From Mycolicibacterium holsaticum DSM 44478 = JCM 12374 (lineage in GTDB: Bacteria; Actinomycetota; Actinomycetes; Mycobacteriales; Mycobacteriaceae), in assembly GCF_019645835.1 (NCBI RefSeq), contig NZ_CP080998.1:4340001-4404000 (forward strand): 64,000 nt of DNA, read 5' to 3'. How positions within the stretch are numbered: the first letter of the stretch is position 1; every line of letters starts with the position of its first letter. Of the stretch, positions 7,817 to 17,400 are shown piece after piece. Made by a program: the position numbers and the translations under genes. Under the pieces are notes generated by a model that was given only the letters and a program-made list of their open reading frames with translations, did not search any database and was not told the DNA's origin.

Positions 7817-8826
7817 CAGGGCCGACCGCCCCAGCGCACGGCGGCGGCCCCCGCGAAGTCACCAGCGTGCGCGAACGCCGCCATCATCACCACATCCCCG
7901 GCCTGAAGCCGGCCCTCGGTGACGGCCCGGTCGAAGTTGATCGGGATACCCGCGGCGAACAGGTTTCCGCAGTCGTCGAAGGTGTCGACGTGGCGCTCCT
8001 CGGGCAGTTCGAGCGCGTCGCGCCAGTTGCGCAGGAACACCCGGTTGGGTTGGTTGGTGACGAGCAGGTCGAGATCCCTGGGCTTGACACCGATCCGGTC
8101 GCACACGGCATACGACACCTCGGGGACCTGACGGTTGCCGCGCGCGAGCACCTTGGTGATCTTGCTTTCGGTGAACCCGATGTAGCCTTCGCCGGGACCG
8201 GGTTGCCACCACTTGCGCGGCGGGTCGACGGCCATGGTCATGTCCCCTGCGAACTCCCCGTAGGTGCGGCACTCGACGTCGAGGATCGGTGAGCGTTCCG
8301 ACACCGCGACCAGACCCACCGCGGCGCCGTCCCCCGGCACCGAGGCCTGCGCCTTGCGCCGCACCCCCGGCTGGTCGAACACCTGGCCCGCGGCATTCTG
8401 CGCGACGGCGATCAACGCCGTGTGCCCCGCCCCCGATGACAGCAGTTGGCGCGCCACCTGCAGGCCGAGCACGAACGCTGCGCAGCCGCCGTTGTGCAGA
8501 TCCAGCACCCAATTCGGTTTCAGGCCAAGGCGATGCGCCATGGCGCCGCCGCCACCGTAGAACGGCATGTCGGGCAACTGGGTATGGGTGATCAGCACGT
8601 CGACGCCTGCGATCATGTCGGGTCCGTGCCGTTGCACCAGCCCGGCGGTGGCGCGCTCGACCATGTCGACCGCGGTCTCGTCCGGTCCGACGTGATGCCG
8701 GTAGCGCGGCGCGCGGAACATCACGTTGTCACGCAGCGCATCCGATTCGCTGAACTGCGCGTAGTAGCCGGCACCGATCGGGTCACCGGGCAGATAGGTG
8801 GAGACATCAAGAAGGCTGACGGTCAT
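7816..8826 (-). CDS. KAS III-like (thiolase-fold) enzyme lacking the catalytic His
   Basis: Protein of 336 aa with a 3-oxoacyl-ACP synthase III fold. The acyl-accepting cysteine is C115 in HNGGCAAFVL. The C-terminal half has the family Asn (N288 in DDCGNLFAAG). The position of the catalytic His in the usual HQAN motif reads NQPN (N258), so the Cys-His-Asn triad is incomplete. Without that His, decarboxylative condensation is unlikely to be normal. An acyltransferase role, as known for other KAS III relatives such as CerJ and DarB-like proteins, is more plausible. It lies between the SRPBCC gene and the aminotransferase, in one operon. Confidence 0.78.
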   Translation of the reverse strand: MTVSLLDVSTYLPGDPIGAGYYAQFSESDALRDNVMFRAPRYRHHVGPDETAVDMVERATAGLVQRHGPDMIAGVDVLITHTQLPDMPFYGGGGAMAHRLGLKPNWVLDLHNGGCAAFVLGLQVARQLLSSGAGHTALIAVAQNAAGQVFDQPGVRRKAQASVPGDGAAVGLVAVSERSPILDVECRTYGEFAGDMTMAVDPPRKWWQPGPGEGYIGFTESKITKVLARGNRQVPEVSYAVCDRIGVKPRDLDLLVTNQPNRVFLRNWRDALELPEERHVDTFDDCGNLFAAGIPINFDRAVTEGRLQAGDVVMMAAFAHAGDFAGAAAVRWGGRP

Positions 8827-8832
8827 GGGTGC

Positions 8833-9498
8833 TCACTTCATCCAGTCGGGCGTGACGGGAAGCCCGTTGCGATACCGGTATTCGGCGATTGCCTTGAGGT
8901 TCTGCAGCTCGAGCAGATGGCCCGCGCTGAACATGTCCCAGAAGTCGCCGACCCACACCGGCCGCTGTGGCGGTGCGGACTGCGGGTAGGGATTCCGGTC
9001 GTAGAACGGGTGATGGCAGTTGGTCCACAGCACCACCGAGCCCGGCTTGTCGAACACCGACTGCGCGTCGACGATCCGCATCAGGTAGATCATCCACAGG
9101 TGCGTGCCCTGGTCCCACGCGCAGTGGTAATCGACGGTCATCGCTTGCCTGTTGGCGTGCGTGCGGGTGAAGATCCTGGTCTCCGCGCCGAGGCGGTCGT
9201 AGGCCAGCCACAGTCCGGGTTCCTCGGTGGTGGTGAAGCCACGCAGGCTGTAGGTCCACTCCTCGAGGCTGCGGGTATCGGACATGTAGTCGAACAGCTC
9301 GCCCGGCGGGCAGTCGATATAGCTGTTGACCGTGCAGAATTCGCCGAACACGGCGTCGTGCGGATAGACCGATCGCATCATGTCCATGATGATCGGGGTG
9401 GCCTTCTCCCGCGGCGAGGTCTCGACGCGGATCAGCCCGTCGAGCGGGTCGGCGGTACCGCGATGGGTGGTGATGTCATCGAGTGCGGGCAACGACAT
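8833..9498 (-). CDS. SRPBCC (START-like) domain protein
   Basis: Protein of 221 aa. The N-terminal half fits the helix-grip SRPBCC fold of polyketide cyclases and lipid-binding START proteins (VNSYIDCPPGELFDYMSDT, about residues 57-75). The C-terminal third has a His pair in WTNCHHPFYD that could bind metal or act in catalysis. GGAGAG lies eight bases before the ATG. The first 23 bp overlap the end of the ThDP gene, so the two are coupled. It may bind, cyclise or shape the pathway intermediate; it has no named function I can support. Confidence 0.65.
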   Translation of the reverse strand: MSLPALDDITTHRGTADPLDGLIRVETSPREKATPIIMDMMRSVYPHDAVFGEFCTVNSYIDCPPGELFDYMSDTRSLEEWTYSLRGFTTTEEPGLWLAYDRLGAETRIFTRTHANRQAMTVDYHCAWDQGTHLWMIYLMRIVDAQSVFDKPGSVVLWTNCHHPFYDRNPYPQSAPPQRPVWVGDFWDMFSAGHLLELQNLKAIAEYRYRNGLPVTPDWMK

Positions 9499-11176
9499 GG
9501 GATCTGCTCTCCTTTGTGCGGGTGCGGTCTGGCGTGAGAAAGGCCGCGAACGGCGGGATTTCGTCTGCCGAGCATTCGATGCTGACGACGGAGGGACCAG
9601 CTGCGCTCAGCGCGGCGTCCAACGCGGCGGGGAGGTGCTCGAGGTCGTCGACGTCGACCGAGGGCAGCCCGGGAAACATCGCGGCCAGGCCGGCCCCGAG
9701 CCGGCTGGGGCCGAACCGGTTGTAGCTGTAGCGGCCTTGGTAGAACAGCTGTTCGCGGGTCACACACATGGCGTGCGCGTGGTTGTCGAACAACAGGAAC
9801 GTCACGGGCAGCCGATACTGCAACGCGGTGTGAATCTCCATGCCGTGCATGAGGAATGCGCCGTCACCGGCGATCACGACGGTGCGCCTGTGCCGCGCAA
9901 ACGCCATCCCGACGCCAGCGCCGAAGCTGTAACCCATACCGCCCATGCCGAGCGCGACCAGGAACCTGCCGTCGCGGCGCACCGGCAGATGGTGGATGGC
10001 CGACGCGCCGATATTCCCGGCGTCGACCACGATGTCGGCGCCGTCGGGCAGCGCAGCGTCCAGCACCGTCATCGCGTCGGGGTAACGCACCCCGGGGCCG
10101 TCATGTAGGGGCGGCTCAAGGCAGTTGCGCGGCACCGCATCCGGCACCCGCACGCCGGTGGCGCGGCCGTCACCCGTCAGCGCGGCGGTCAACAAGGTCA
10201 GTGAGCCGCGCAGGTCGTCGGTGTGCACGTGGGTGCACGGCAGATGCGGCGGGTCGGATCCGATCGAGTACACCGCCGTCGCGCCGAGCGCGCCGTCGAG
10301 CCCGGCGCGGGCCGTGACGGTCATGCGGGTGCCCACCAGCAGGCACAGCGCGCTGCCCGCGACGGCTTCGGCGACACCGGGGTGTCCCATCACGCCCGTC
10401 ACCCCGAGGGACGACGACGATCCGGAACCGGGTGTGCCCGCGGCGTCTTTCGCGTCGGGCACACAGGCCACCCGCGCGCGCACCAAGGCGCGCAGCCCTT
10501 CGAGTTCGGCGCGCGCATCGTCACGCGCGACCTGTTCGCCGGCGATGATCGTGATGGGCCCGTCGGCGCGCCGCAACGCGCGGACGATCGGATGCGGGTT
10601 GCCGAGCTGACCACCCGGCTCACCGGACACCGCGACACCGCCGTTCACAGGCAGTTCGGCCTGCTGAATATCCTTGGGCAGCAACAGCACTGCCGGGCCA
10701 CGCAAGGTGCGGGCCGCCACGATCGCCGCCGGCAGCGCCGAGCCGATGTCGGAGGGCGTCAGTACCCGCCGGCAGTACACCGACACCGCGGACAACAGCG
10801 CATGCGCGTCGAGCGCTCCGTTGCGTCCGCTGGTGTCCTGGAACGCGCCGCGGCCGTCGAGCGTCGTCGGCGACTGCCCGATCAGCGCCAGCAACGGAAC
10901 CCGGCTGGCGAACGCCTCACCCAGCCCGGGCACTGTGTTCAGGCAGCCCCCGCCCGAGGTGGCGGCCAGCGCACCCAGACCGGAGCCGCTGCGGCTGTAG
11001 CCGTCGGCCATCGTCGCGGCGGAGAACTCATGCTTGGCCAGGACGGCGGTGATGCCGTCGCAGAAGTGCGCGGCGTCGTAGAGGTCTTCGATGTTGGCGC
11101 CGTCGACCCCGAAGATGTACTCGATGCCGATCGCCGAAAGGGATTCGACGATGTGGTCGACCACTCGATGGGCCAT
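9476..11176 (-). CDS. ThDP-dependent enzyme (acetolactate synthase / decarboxylase family)
   Basis: Protein of 566 aa with the three-domain ThDP layout. Catalytic Glu is E50 in LAKHEFSAATMADGY. The ThDP/Mg2+ motif GDGAFLMHGMEIHTAL runs to FDNHA near the C-terminus. The middle domain is Rossmann-like. Family members decarboxylate 2-oxo acids or join them into acyloins. No regulatory-subunit gene (ilvN) and no ilvC is nearby, and its partners are an aminotransferase and a KAS III relative, so primary branched-chain synthesis is unlikely. It is the first gene of a five-gene minus-strand unit, with GGTGAG before the ATG. Confidence 0.8.
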   Translation of the reverse strand: MAHRVVDHIVESLSAIGIEYIFGVDGANIEDLYDAAHFCDGITAVLAKHEFSAATMADGYSRSGSGLGALAATSGGGCLNTVPGLGEAFASRVPLLALIGQSPTTLDGRGAFQDTSGRNGALDAHALLSAVSVYCRRVLTPSDIGSALPAAIVAARTLRGPAVLLLPKDIQQAELPVNGGVAVSGEPGGQLGNPHPIVRALRRADGPITIIAGEQVARDDARAELEGLRALVRARVACVPDAKDAAGTPGSGSSSSLGVTGVMGHPGVAEAVAGSALCLLVGTRMTVTARAGLDGALGATAVYSIGSDPPHLPCTHVHTDDLRGSLTLLTAALTGDGRATGVRVPDAVPRNCLEPPLHDGPGVRYPDAMTVLDAALPDGADIVVDAGNIGASAIHHLPVRRDGRFLVALGMGGMGYSFGAGVGMAFARHRRTVVIAGDGAFLMHGMEIHTALQYRLPVTFLLFDNHAHAMCVTREQLFYQGRYSYNRFGPSRLGAGLAAMFPGLPSVDVDDLEHLPAALDAALSAAGPSVVSIECSADEIPPFAAFLTPDRTRTKESRSHVVARTR

Positions 11177-11250
11177 TGCTCACCTGCTTCCGCGCGCCTT
11201 ACCCCCGTGATACGGCGCGCTGCACGGATGAGTTCAACCCGCGGCGGGAT

Positions 11251-11961
11251 TCACAGCTGGCGCTCCAGCAGCACCTGGCCGGAATCGACCGAAACCAGTT
11301 GCACGGTAGCGATTTCGTCGGCCTGCATCGGGGTGTTGGCACTCGGCAGTGCGGTGGCACCCGACAGGCCCAGCCAGGTGGCGATCTGCTCACGGCTGCC
11401 GTCGCGGCCGATCACCACCATGCCCAGGTTCTGCGGCGGGGCGTCGCGCCGGCCCCAGTCGCCGTACGTGCACGCCATGTCGATGCGGCTGCCCCAGCCG
11501 TAACCGGTGACGGTGATGGTGGCGTTGATCGGCGTCTGGGACACCTTGGACATCTCGAGCTGGGCACCCGAGGCCTGCGGCGGTGGGGTCTGACTGCCCA
11601 GGGTGTCAGGGCGCAGGACGAGCGCGAGCGCGATCGCCACCAGCGCGGCGGCCATCGCGACGGCGGCGGTGGTCATCCAGCGGGCGCGCCTGCGCCGGGC
11701 ATGCACCTTGTCCAGCAGGGTGTCGAGCACGTCGGGGCGGAGTTCGGGGATGTCGGGTCGGTCCAGATCGGCGACGTCGACCTTGGCCAGCAGCGCGGGT
11801 ATTCCGCTCAGTTCGGCGACCGCGGTCCGGCACTGCGCGCAGGTCTGCAGGTGCGTTTCGTATTCGCGGCGTTCGTCGCTGGACAGCGAACCCAACACGT
11901 AGGCGGCGTCCCAGGTCAGGAAGCGATCGTCTTCGCCTCGGGGGGAATTGAATTCGGTCAT
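11251..11961 (-). CDS. rslA: RslA, membrane zinc anti-sigma factor for SigL
   Basis: Protein of 236 aa. The N-terminal cytosolic domain carries the ZAS zinc motif H37-x3-C41-x2-C44. One membrane helix spans about residues 96-116, after a basic stretch (RRRRARW). The C-terminal part is outside the membrane and resembles the anti-sigma-K domain. It should hold SigL inactive until its zinc centre is oxidised or it is cleaved. The start at 11961 is set by the ATGA overlap with sigL; longer upstream starts would overlap sigL extensively. Position and size match Rv0736. Confidence 0.92.
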   Translation of the reverse strand: MTEFNSPRGEDDRFLTWDAAYVLGSLSSDERREYETHLQTCAQCRTAVAELSGIPALLAKVDVADLDRPDIPELRPDVLDTLLDKVHARRRRARWMTTAAVAMAAALVAIALALVLRPDTLGSQTPPPQASGAQLEMSKVSQTPINATITVTGYGWGSRIDMACTYGDWGRRDAPPQNLGMVVIGRDGSREQIATWLGLSGATALPSANTPMQADEIATVQLVSVDSGQVLLERQL

Positions 11962-12482
11962 CGCGTCACCCCCATCTCCTGCAGCTTGAGCCGCAGGGCG
12001 CGCATTCCGTAGTGCAGCCGCGACTTCACCGTGCCCTCGGCGATCTGCAGGTCGGCGGCGATCTGCGCCGTGGACCACCCCTGGTAGTAGGCGCGGCGGA
12101 TGACCGCCCGGTGTTCTTCGGACAGTTCGCGAAGGGCTTCGCCAAGCAACATCCGGTCCAGCGCCGTCTCCACCTCGTCGGGACCAGCGCGGTCCGCCGC
12201 TTTCTCCATGTCCGGGGTCCCGGTTTCACTGCGGAATCGGGCGCTGCGTCGCTCGTCGATAACGAGGTTACGCGCGACGGTGAACAACCACGCCCGCGCC
12301 GATCTGTCCCTGTCCGCGGTCACCTCGGGATGGCGCCAAGCACGCATCAGCGTCTCCTGCACGACATCCTCCGCCCGGGCTGTATCCCCCGTCAGCCGCA
12401 CGGCGTAGCGCCAGATGGCCGCGGCGTGCTCGTCGTAGAGCAGCCGCATGACGTTGGCATCCAGGGCCTCCGGGTCGTCCAA
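11958..12482 (-). CDS. sigL: SigL, ECF RNA polymerase sigma factor
   Basis: Protein of 174 aa with sigma region 2 (DEHAAAIWRYAVRLTGD to ARAWLFTVARNLVIDE) and region 4 (LSEEHRAVIRRAYYQGWS, helix-turn-helix to EGTVKSRLHYGMRAL). A start at TTG 12482 is chosen because GGAGG at 12489-12493 is six bases before it. An in-frame TTG at 12488 would abut the Shine-Dalgarno. In M. tuberculosis SigL activates its own operon and genes for envelope and disulfide chemistry. It is coupled to rslA by ATGA. Confidence 0.93.
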   Translation of the reverse strand: MDDPEALDANVMRLLYDEHAAAIWRYAVRLTGDTARAEDVVQETLMRAWRHPEVTADRDRSARAWLFTVARNLVIDERRSARFRSETGTPDMEKAADRAGPDEVETALDRMLLGEALRELSEEHRAVIRRAYYQGWSTAQIAADLQIAEGTVKSRLHYGMRALRLKLQEMGVTR

Positions 12483-12500
12483 ACTCAACCTCCACCATGG

Positions 12501-12527
12501 ATACGAGGTTGCCGGTCGTCCGGTTCA
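12501..12527 (-). promoter_or_regulatory. SigL-type autoregulatory promoter of sigL-rslA
   Basis: On the minus strand TGAACC (12522-12527) is followed after 16 bp by CGTAT (12501-12505). This fits the TGAACC / CGT pattern described for SigL-dependent promoters. The predicted start of transcription is around 12494, just before the GGAGG at 12489-12493, so the leader would be only about a dozen bases. Confidence 0.7.
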
Positions 12528-12556
12528 GTATTCGCGCATTTCGCCGTCCCTGTCGC

Positions 12557-12614
12557 CGAACGTGGGTTACCCGCACGCCTTCAGCGCTCGAAGCGTGTCG
12601 GTAATCCACGTTCG
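12557..12614 (-). terminator. Long hairpin after map; shares its arm with 27705-27726
   Basis: Arms at 12557-12578 and 12593-12614 pair over 22 bp with three mismatches. It begins 16 bp after the map stop codon and ends about 30 bp before the sigL -35, so it can insulate sigL from the secY-adk-map operon. The arm beginning CGAACGTGGGTTACC recurs at 27705, in the same setting downstream of a stop codon and upstream of a promoter. Confidence 0.6.
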
Positions 12615-12630
12615 CGCCAGAGAAAGACAG

Positions 12631-13428
12631 CTATTGCGTGAGGATGCGCGGGCCGTCCTCGGTGACCGCGACGGTGTGCTCCCAATGCGCGGCGCGGGAA
12701 CCGTCGGCGGTGACCACCGTCCACTCGTCTGCCAGCACCACCGTCTTGGTGGTGCCCAGGGTGAGCATGGGCTCGATGGCCAGCACCGATCCCGCCGCCA
12801 GATAGGGTCCGCGGCCTCCCGCGCCCTCATTGGGCAGGAACGGGTCCATGTGCATGTGCCTGCCGATGCCGTGGCCGCCGTAGCCCGCGACGATGCCGAA
12901 CTTGCGGCCGTGACGCTCTTCGGCGGCCCGTGTACCGACCTCGATGGCGTGCGAGACGTCGGTGAGCCGGTTACCGGGCACCATGGCGGCGATGCCGGCC
13001 TCCATGGCCTCCCTGGTGGCCTGCGACAGCGCCTCGTCGACGGAAATCAGCTGCCCGACGCCGAACGTGACCGCGGAGTCACCGTGCCAGCCGTCGACGA
13101 TCGCCCCGCAGTCGATCGAGACCAGATCCCCCGCCGCCAGGGTCTCGTCGGCCGACGGAATGCCATGGACGACACGGTCGTTCACCGAGGAGCAGATGCT
13201 GGCGGGGAAGCCCTGGTAACCCAGGAACGACGGCACCCCGCCGCCGTCGCGGATCACCGATTCGGCGATCTCGTCGAGTTCGAGCGTGGACACCCCCGGC
13301 GCGGCGGCCTGGCGCACGGCCGCAAGCGCGGCGGCGACCAGCGCACCCGCGGCGGCCATCGCGTCCAGTTCGATGGGGGTGCGTTGGGCGACGACCCTTC
13401 GGTTGCGCAGACCGGGCAATCCGATCAT
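12631..13428 (-). CDS. map: Methionine aminopeptidase, type I
   Basis: Protein of 265 aa that removes N-terminal Met from nascent proteins. The dinuclear metal ligands are visible: Asp pair in [14 protein letters not shown], His in [10 protein letters not shown], Glu in AIEPML and Glu in HWEHTVAV. There is no N-terminal SH3-like extension. It follows adk by 3 bp in the secY-adk-map order conserved in actinobacteria; it matches Rv0734 (mapA) by position. Confidence 0.95.
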   Translation of the reverse strand: MIGLPGLRNRRVVAQRTPIELDAMAAAGALVAAALAAVRQAAAPGVSTLELDEIAESVIRDGGGVPSFLGYQGFPASICSSVNDRVVHGIPSADETLAAGDLVSIDCGAIVDGWHGDSAVTFGVGQLISVDEALSQATREAMEAGIAAMVPGNRLTDVSHAIEVGTRAAEERHGRKFGIVAGYGGHGIGRHMHMDPFLPNEGAGGRGPYLAAGSVLAIEPMLTLGTTKTVVLADEWTVVTADGSRAAHWEHTVAVTEDGPRILTQ

Positions 13429-13431
13429 CTG

Positions 13432-13980
13432 CTACTTGCCGAGGGCGTGCAGCGCGCGGGCGAACACCTCGTCCAGCCCGCCGACCGCGTCAACGGTCTG
13501 CAGGTTGTTGTCGCGGTAGTACTCCAGCAGCGGCTGGGTCTCGTCGCGGTACACCTGCATCCGGTTGTGGATGACCTCTTCGGTGTCGTCAGCGCGACCT
13601 CGGGCCTTGAGCCGGGTGAACAGCTCCTCCTCGGACACCACGAACTCCAGCACCGCGTCGAGCTTCGTGTTGCGCTGGGTGAGCATCTCGTCGAGCGCCT
13701 CGGCCTGCTCGACCGAGCGTGGATAGCCGTCGAGGATGAACCCCTGCGCGGCGTCGGGCTGGGTGATCCGATCCTCGACGAGCTTGTTGGTCAGTTCCGA
13801 GGGCACCAGGTCACCGGCGTCGAGGTAGCGCTTGGCCTCCAGCCCCAGCGGTGTGCCGTCGCCGATGTTCTGGCGGAAGAGGTCCCCGGTGGAGATCTGC
13901 GGGATGCCGAGCTTCTCGGAGAGCTTCTGGGCCTGGGTGCCCTTACCGGCACCGGGCGGCCCGAGCAGAACAACCCTCAC
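13432..13980 (-). CDS. adk: Adenylate kinase
   Basis: Protein of 182 aa, close to the short actinobacterial form (about 181 aa). The P-loop is [10 protein letters not shown] at residues 7-16, and [12 protein letters not shown] carries the NMP-lid arginine region. The LID is short and lacks zinc cysteines. It balances ATP + AMP with 2 ADP. GTG start at 13980 overlaps the secY stop, giving translational coupling. Confidence 0.96.
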   Translation of the reverse strand: MRVVLLGPPGAGKGTQAQKLSEKLGIPQISTGDLFRQNIGDGTPLGLEAKRYLDAGDLVPSELTNKLVEDRITQPDAAQGFILDGYPRSVEQAEALDEMLTQRNTKLDAVLEFVVSEEELFTRLKARGRADDTEEVIHNRMQVYRDETQPLLEYYRDNNLQTVDAVGGLDEVFARALHALGK

Positions 13981-15314
13981 TTCAGGAACCCTTCGTAGTT
14001 GCGTTGCATGAGCTGGCTTTCGATCTGTTTGACCGTATCCAACCCGACGCCGATCATGATCAGCACCGCAACGCCGCCGAACGGCAGGTTCTGCACCGGG
14101 CCGCTGCCACCGATCGACAGGAACAGGTTGGGCAGCACCGCGATACCGCCGAGGTAGATCGACCCGGGCAGGGTGATCCGGTTGAGCACGTAGCGCAGGT
14201 AGTCGGCGGTCGGCGCGCCCGGCCGGATGCCGGGGATGAAGCCGCCGAACTTCTTCATCTCATCGGCGCGTTCGTCGGGGTTGAACGTGATCGACACGTA
14301 GAAGTACGTGAAGAACACGATCAGGGCGAAGTAGACCGCGATGTAGATGGGGTCTGACGGGTTGGACAGGTTCTCGGCGACGAACCGCTGCCACCAGCCG
14401 GTGCCCGGGTTGGAGCTGCCGCTCTGGATCAACTGGGTGATCAGCTGCGGGATGTAGATCAGCGACGAGGCGAAGATGACGGGGATGACGCCGGCCTGGT
14501 TGACCTTCAGCGGCAGATACGTCGACGTGCCGCCGTACATCCGTCGCCCGACCATGCGCTTGGCGTACTGCACCGGGATGCGCCGCTGGCCCTGCTCGAC
14601 GAACACGACACCGATGAGGATGGCCAGCGCGCCCACGCAGACCAGTGCGAACACCAGGCCACCGCGGCTCTCCAGGATCATCTGGCCCTCGCCGGGCATC
14701 GCCGAGACGATGCTGGCGAAGATGATCAGCGACATGCCGTTGCCGATGCCGCGCTCGGTGACCAGCTCGCCCATCCACATCACCAGCGCCGCGCCCGCCG
14801 TCATCACCAGCACGATGACGACGAGGGTGAAGATGTCGATCCCGTCGCTCTGGCCCTGGATGATGTCCAGCGAGCAGCCCTGCAGCAGCCCGCCGTTGGC
14901 GGCCAGCGCCACGATGCTGGTGGCCTGCAGGATCGCCAGCGCGATCGACAGATAACGCGTGTACTGCGTCATCTTGGTCTGGCCGGCCTGGCCTTCCTTG
15001 CGCAGCTGTTCGAACCGCGGGATCACCACGGTCAGCAGCTGCACGATGATGCTGGCGGTGATGTAGGGCATGATGCCGACCGCGAACACCGACAGCTGCA
15101 GCAGCGCGCCACCGGAGAACAGGTTGATCAACGAGTAGACCTGTCCGGCCTCGCCGCCGCTGACCTCGGTGATGCACTTCTGGATGTTCGGGTAGTTCAC
15201 GCCAGGCGATGGGATCGTGGCGCCGACTCGGTACAGGATGACGATGCCCAGGGTGAAAAGAATCTTTCGCCTCAGGTCGACTGTCCGCAGCGATGAGATG
15301 AAAGCCGAGAGCAC
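13977..15314 (-). CDS. secY: SecY, protein-conducting channel subunit
   Basis: Protein of 445 aa with about ten hydrophobic helices. It has SecY signatures: [18 protein letters not shown] in helix 1, the plug-region Gly/Ser-rich segment after it, and [18 protein letters not shown] before the basic cytosolic loop ([10 protein letters not shown]). It forms the SecYEG channel for export and membrane insertion. GTG start at 15314 with AGGAGG five bases upstream. It heads the secY-adk-map operon; here it is separated from the spc genes by the methyltransferase/xylB/sppA block, as in M. tuberculosis. Confidence 0.97.
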   Translation of the reverse strand: MLSAFISSLRTVDLRRKILFTLGIVILYRVGATIPSPGVNYPNIQKCITEVSGGEAGQVYSLINLFSGGALLQLSVFAVGIMPYITASIIVQLLTVVIPRFEQLRKEGQAGQTKMTQYTRYLSIALAILQATSIVALAANGGLLQGCSLDIIQGQSDGIDIFTLVVIVLVMTAGAALVMWMGELVTERGIGNGMSLIIFASIVSAMPGEGQMILESRGGLVFALVCVGALAILIGVVFVEQGQRRIPVQYAKRMVGRRMYGGTSTYLPLKVNQAGVIPVIFASSLIYIPQLITQLIQSGSSNPGTGWWQRFVAENLSNPSDPIYIAVYFALIVFFTYFYVSITFNPDERADEMKKFGGFIPGIRPGAPTADYLRYVLNRITLPGSIYLGGIAVLPNLFLSIGGSGPVQNLPFGGVAVLIMIGVGLDTVKQIESQLMQRNYEGFLK

Positions 15315-15571
15315 TCTTCCTCCTGCGCAGCCGACCTAAGTGGCCGCAGCGTGCGAACGGGGCTGGTCTGACCAGCGTCTTGGTTAAGTCGTGTGCGGAC
15401 CTCCGCCGAGCGCGCAGCCTGCGAAGTTACCCGTCAAACAGTCTACGAGAGTAACAGTTGGAAATGCCCTGCCGTGCATCCCAGACTCACAGCGGCCTCT
15501 CAGCTCGGGAACATACCGTGTCAGGCATCTCGTTATATCTGCTAAGTATCAAATTGGGTGAGGGGAAACAT

Positions 15572-16498
15572 ATGACGCGGACCGACAACGACACCTGGGA
15601 TCTGGCCTCCAGTGTCGGGGCGACGGCCACCATGGTTGCGGCTGCCAGGGCGCTGGCCACCAAGGCTGAGCAGCCGTTGATCGCCGACCCGTTCGCCGAT
15701 CCCCTGGTGCGCGCGGTCGGGGTCGACTTCTTCACCCGGCTGGTCACCGGTGAGCTGCGCCCCGAGGATCTCGACGACGGCGCGACGGCCGGAATGCAGC
15801 GGATGACCGACAACATGGCGGTGCGGACCAAGTTCTTCGACAAGTTTTTTCTCGACTCGACACGCGCCGGCGTGCGGCAGGCCGTGATCTTGGCGTCCGG
15901 GCTGGACGCGCGGGCCTACCGGCTGGCCTGGCCCGCCGGCGTCGTGGTCTACGAGATCAACCAACCCGCCGTCATCGACTTCAAGACCAGGGTGCTGGCG
16001 GAGCTGGGCACCAAACCCACCGCCGAGCGTCGCACGGTCTCGGTGGACCTGCGTTTCGACTGGCCGGCCGCGCTGATCGACGCGGGCTTCGACCCCAGCC
16101 AACCGTCGGCGTGGAGCGCCGAGGGCCTGCTGGGCTACCTGCCGCCCGACGCCCAGGACCGCCTGCTCGACACGATCACCGAGCTGAGCGCGCCCGGCAG
16201 CTGGATCGCGGTCGAAAGCGTGCCCAACATCGATCCCGACCGCCACGAGAAGGCCGTCGAGCGGATGCGCACCGCATCGCAGCAGTGGCGCGAGCACGGA
16301 TTCGACCTGGACTTCGCCGAGCTGGTGTACCTCGGTGACCGCAACGAGGCGGCCGCGTACCTCGATGACCGCGGGTGGCAGCTGACCCGCCAGAGCGTCC
16401 GGGACCTGCTGGTGGCCGACGGCCTGCCGCCGCTCGACGACGAGGAGGCCGTCGACTTCGGCGAGCTGCAATACGTCAGCGGGACACGTTCGACATGA
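15572..16498 (+). CDS. SAM-dependent methyltransferase, TIGR00027 family (copy 1)
   Basis: Protein of 308 aa of the large mycobacterial methyltransferase family. Start at 15572 is fixed by GAGGGG seven bases before and by the conserved opening [18 protein letters not shown]. The SAM-binding Gly motif is [14 protein letters not shown]. The following acidic segment reads [14 protein letters not shown] where copies 2 and 3 have E-V-D-Q-P, so the second acid is replaced by Asn. [14 protein letters not shown] replaces [11 protein letters not shown]. It is first of three tandem paralogues and overlaps the next by ATGA. The substrate is unknown (a role in lipids or mycolates is often guessed). Confidence 0.88.
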   Translation: MTRTDNDTWDLASSVGATATMVAAARALATKAEQPLIADPFADPLVRAVGVDFFTRLVTGELRPEDLDDGATAGMQRMTDNMAVRTKFFDKFFLDSTRAGVRQAVILASGLDARAYRLAWPAGVVVYEINQPAVIDFKTRVLAELGTKPTAERRTVSVDLRFDWPAALIDAGFDPSQPSAWSAEGLLGYLPPDAQDRLLDTITELSAPGSWIAVESVPNIDPDRHEKAVERMRTASQQWREHGFDLDFAELVYLGDRNEAAAYLDDRGWQLTRQSVRDLLVADGLPPLDDEEAVDFGELQYVSGTRST

Positions 16499-17391
16499 GG
16501 CGCACCGACAACGACACTTGGGATCTGGCGTCCAGCGTGGGCGCGACGGCCACGTCGGTGGCGGCTCAGCGGGCGTTGGCGTCCCGTGCGCCCGATCCGC
16601 TGATCGAGGACCCCTACGCCGACGCCTTGGTCAAGGCGGTCGGGCTGGAGCACTGCATCCGGATCGCCGACGGCGACCTGCCCGTCGACGATCCGCTGCT
16701 GGACCGCCAACGCATGTGCGAGCAGATCGCCGTGCGGACCCGCTATTTCGACGACTTCTTCCTCAGCGCTGCCTCGGCGGGTATCCGCCAAGCCGTCATC
16801 CTGGCCGCCGGGCTGGACACCCGCGCGTACCGATTGCCGTGGCCGTCCGACACGGTGGTGTTCGAGGTGGACCAGCCCCAGGTCATCGAGTTCAAGTCGA
16901 CGGTGCTGGAGTGGCTCGGTGCCGCGCTGCCCGCCGAGCGCCGCACCGTCGCCGTCGACTTGCGCGATGACTGGCCGTCGGCGTTGCGCGACAAGGGGTT
17001 CGACACCGAGGCGCCGACGGCGTGGATCGCCGAGGGGCTGCTGATCTATCTGCCGCCCGAGGCACAGGACCGGTTGTTCGACCACATCACCGCGCTCAGC
17101 GCGCCCGGCAGCCGGCTGGCCACCGAACACATGGACATCGCGGGCCTTTCGGACAAGTGGGCTCAGAAGCTCAGCGAGCGGTCCAGGCGCATGGGCTCAC
17201 CCATCAACCTGACCGACCTGTTCTACGCCGGTGAGCGCAACAGCGCACGCGACTACCTCGGCTCGAAAGGCTGGCGGGTGGATGTCCGCACCGCCCGGGA
17301 CGCGTTTGCCCACAACGGATTCCAGCTGCCCGACGACGATCTGCTGGCCCTGGTCGGCGACTCCGGTTACCTCTGTGCGATCCTCGACTAG
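16495..17391 (+). CDS. SAM-dependent methyltransferase, TIGR00027 family (copy 2)
   Basis: Protein of 298 aa. The start at 16495 is chosen over the longer frame because of the ATGA overlap with copy 1 and the conserved opening [18 protein letters not shown]. The SAM motif is [14 protein letters not shown], with the acidic loop [14 protein letters not shown] and the catalytic-face segment [17 protein letters not shown]. It is very similar to copy 3, including at the DNA level around 17022-17110, which suggests recent duplication or gene conversion. The substrate is not known. Confidence 0.88.
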   Translation: MRRTDNDTWDLASSVGATATSVAAQRALASRAPDPLIEDPYADALVKAVGLEHCIRIADGDLPVDDPLLDRQRMCEQIAVRTRYFDDFFLSAASAGIRQAVILAAGLDTRAYRLPWPSDTVVFEVDQPQVIEFKSTVLEWLGAALPAERRTVAVDLRDDWPSALRDKGFDTEAPTAWIAEGLLIYLPPEAQDRLFDHITALSAPGSRLATEHMDIAGLSDKWAQKLSERSRRMGSPINLTDLFYAGERNSARDYLGSKGWRVDVRTARDAFAHNGFQLPDDDLLALVGDSGYLCAILD

Positions 17392-17400
17392 GAGGGCTTG

